Part shown: piece by piece, positions 63,255 through 64,000 of the stretch | Layout of the letters: the number at the start of each line of letters is the position of its first letter | Position numbering within the stretch: the stretch's first letter is position 1 | DNA from: Alphaproteobacteria bacterium | GTDB lineage: Bacteria > Pseudomonadota > Alphaproteobacteria > Micropepsales > Micropepsaceae | Assembly: GCA_947462105.1 (NCBI GenBank) | Contig: CANHNJ010000005.1 | Coordinates: 1-64,000 of the forward strand | DNA length: 64,000 nt | Reading direction: 5' to 3' | Program-made: the position numbers and the translations under genes | The notes under the pieces: model-generated | What the model was told of the DNA's origin: nothing | What the model saw: only the letters and a program-made list of their open reading frames with translations | The model's database searches: none

Positions 63255-63842
63255 CTACAGGCTGCCCTTGGAAGACGGCGATGCGCCATCGAGCCGTTCA
63301 TCCGGGGCAATGGCCTGCCGCAAAGCTCGCGCCGTGCCCTTGAAGCAGGTCTCGACGATGTGATGGCTGTTGTCGCCATACAGGTTCTCGATGTGCAGGC
63401 AGATGCCGGCATTCTGCGCCAGCGCCTGGAACCACTCCTTGAACAGCTCGGTGTCCATCTCGCCCAATTTCGGCTTCGGGACGGTCACCTTCCAGATCAG
63501 GTAGGGCCGGTTGGACAGGTCGATGGCGACGCGGGTCAGCGCCTCGTCCATCGGGATGACGGCGGTGCCGAACCGGGTGATGCCGGAAAAATCGCCCAGC
63601 GCCTGCTTGATCGCCTGGCCGATGACGATGGCGGTGTCCTCGGTGGTGTGGTGATAGTCGACATGCAGGTCGCCGGCGGCGCGCACTTTCAGGTCGATCA
63701 TGGAATGGCGGGCAAAGCTGTCCAGCATGTGGTCGAGAAAGCCGATGCCGGTGTCGATATCGGCCTCGCCGCTGCCGTCCAGGTCGAGGGAGACGGAAAT
63801 CTCGGTTTCGCGGGTTTTGCGGTCGACAGTGGCGGTGCGCAT
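63255..63842 (-). CDS. hisB: Imidazoleglycerol-phosphate dehydratase HisB
   Basis: Histidine synthesis step 6. [35 protein letters not shown] and the second metal half [18 protein letters not shown] are the Mn2+ sites. ATG 63842 gives 195 residues, a monofunctional enzyme (no phosphatase domain). It lies far from hisH-hisA. Confidence 0.96.
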   Translation of the reverse strand: MRTATVDRKTRETEISVSLDLDGSGEADIDTGIGFLDHMLDSFARHSMIDLKVRAAGDLHVDYHHTTEDTAIVIGQAIKQALGDFSGITRFGTAVIPMDEALTRVAIDLSNRPYLIWKVTVPKPKLGEMDTELFKEWFQALAQNAGICLHIENLYGDNSHHIVETCFKGTARALRQAIAPDERLDGASPSSKGSL

Positions 63843-63914
63843 TCCATTTTCCCTCCGCCCCTTGCTGGCGACGGCCGCCAAAGAAGAATGGGGCGGCCCT
63901 GCCAGCGACGGGCA

Positions 63915-63951
63915 CCTCCCGCTCCCAGGCGCTTCGCGCCGAAGGGGGAGG
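63915..63951. repeat. REP-like palindrome, second copy type
   Basis: CCTCCC (63915-63920) and GGGGAGG (63945-63951) flank an inner GGCGC-TTC-GCGCC hairpin (63928-63940). The layout copies the element at 53361-53395. Confidence 0.55.
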
Positions 63952-64000
63952 ATGGTCTGTGATTTCGTGGTTCCTATAGCCTAACCCGGCCGCGCAAGGG

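Overview
This is a GC-rich alphaproteobacterial chromosome segment. The main argument is gene order. The run ppsR-maf-aroE-coaE-dnaQ, read leftward, faces hemE-hemH-hemJ-rho, read rightward, followed by mnmE-mnmG-rsmG-parA-parB. This is the replication-origin neighbourhood known from Caulobacter and Rickettsia. A RegB/SenC/RegA redox cluster, an OlsB-type ornithine-lipid enzyme, HemJ and many TTG/GTG starts fit the same class. Species cannot be named from the window.

Layout. 1-7.2 kb: tail of a transporter gene, the phosphate permease genes pstC-pstA-pstB, a hybrid sensor kinase split by an in-frame TAA, and ampG. 7.3-18.4 kb: olsB, gshB-yraN-rsmI, a PBP-activator-like lipoprotein, hemW-rdgB-rph, hrcA-grpE-dapB-nth and a small lipoprotein. 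18.5-26.4 kb: a PfkB-type kinase, a leftward yjbQ/Smr/mltA/Tim44-like run, secB, and the leftward dnaQ-to-ppsR operon. 26.4-26.7 kb: the candidate oriC. 26.7-30.7 kb: haem genes and rho. 30.7-36 kb: a leftward five-gene operon with overlapping ends, encoding a DUF255 thioredoxin-fold protein, a dienelactone hydrolase-like protein, a quinone oxidoreductase, a RuBisCO-like protein and a cupin. 36-43 kb: mnmE, mnmG, rsmG, parAB and hisHA, with two perfect parS sites inside mnmG and rsmG. 43-54 kb: a DUF4153-like membrane protein, lepA, a methyltransferase, pheST-rplT-rpmI, VanZ-like, a frameshifted mscL, msrB and a histone-H1-like protein. 54-59 kb: a truncated Na+/H+ antiporter beside an orphan membrane gene and tRNA-Arg(CCG), a VanX-type dipeptidase, a degenerate nucleotide cyclase, a FliL-like protein and tRNA-Ala(CGC). 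59-64 kb: yggT, folD, senC-regB-regA and hisB.

Most of the window is housekeeping. The items most worth following are the RuBisCO-like/cupin operon, the two coding-embedded parS sites together with the candidate origin, the G14 tract at the end of rsmI, and several broken genes (sensor kinase, mscL, antiporter). The broken genes could be real decay or single-base assembly errors. No CRISPR array, prophage or complete insertion sequence was seen.
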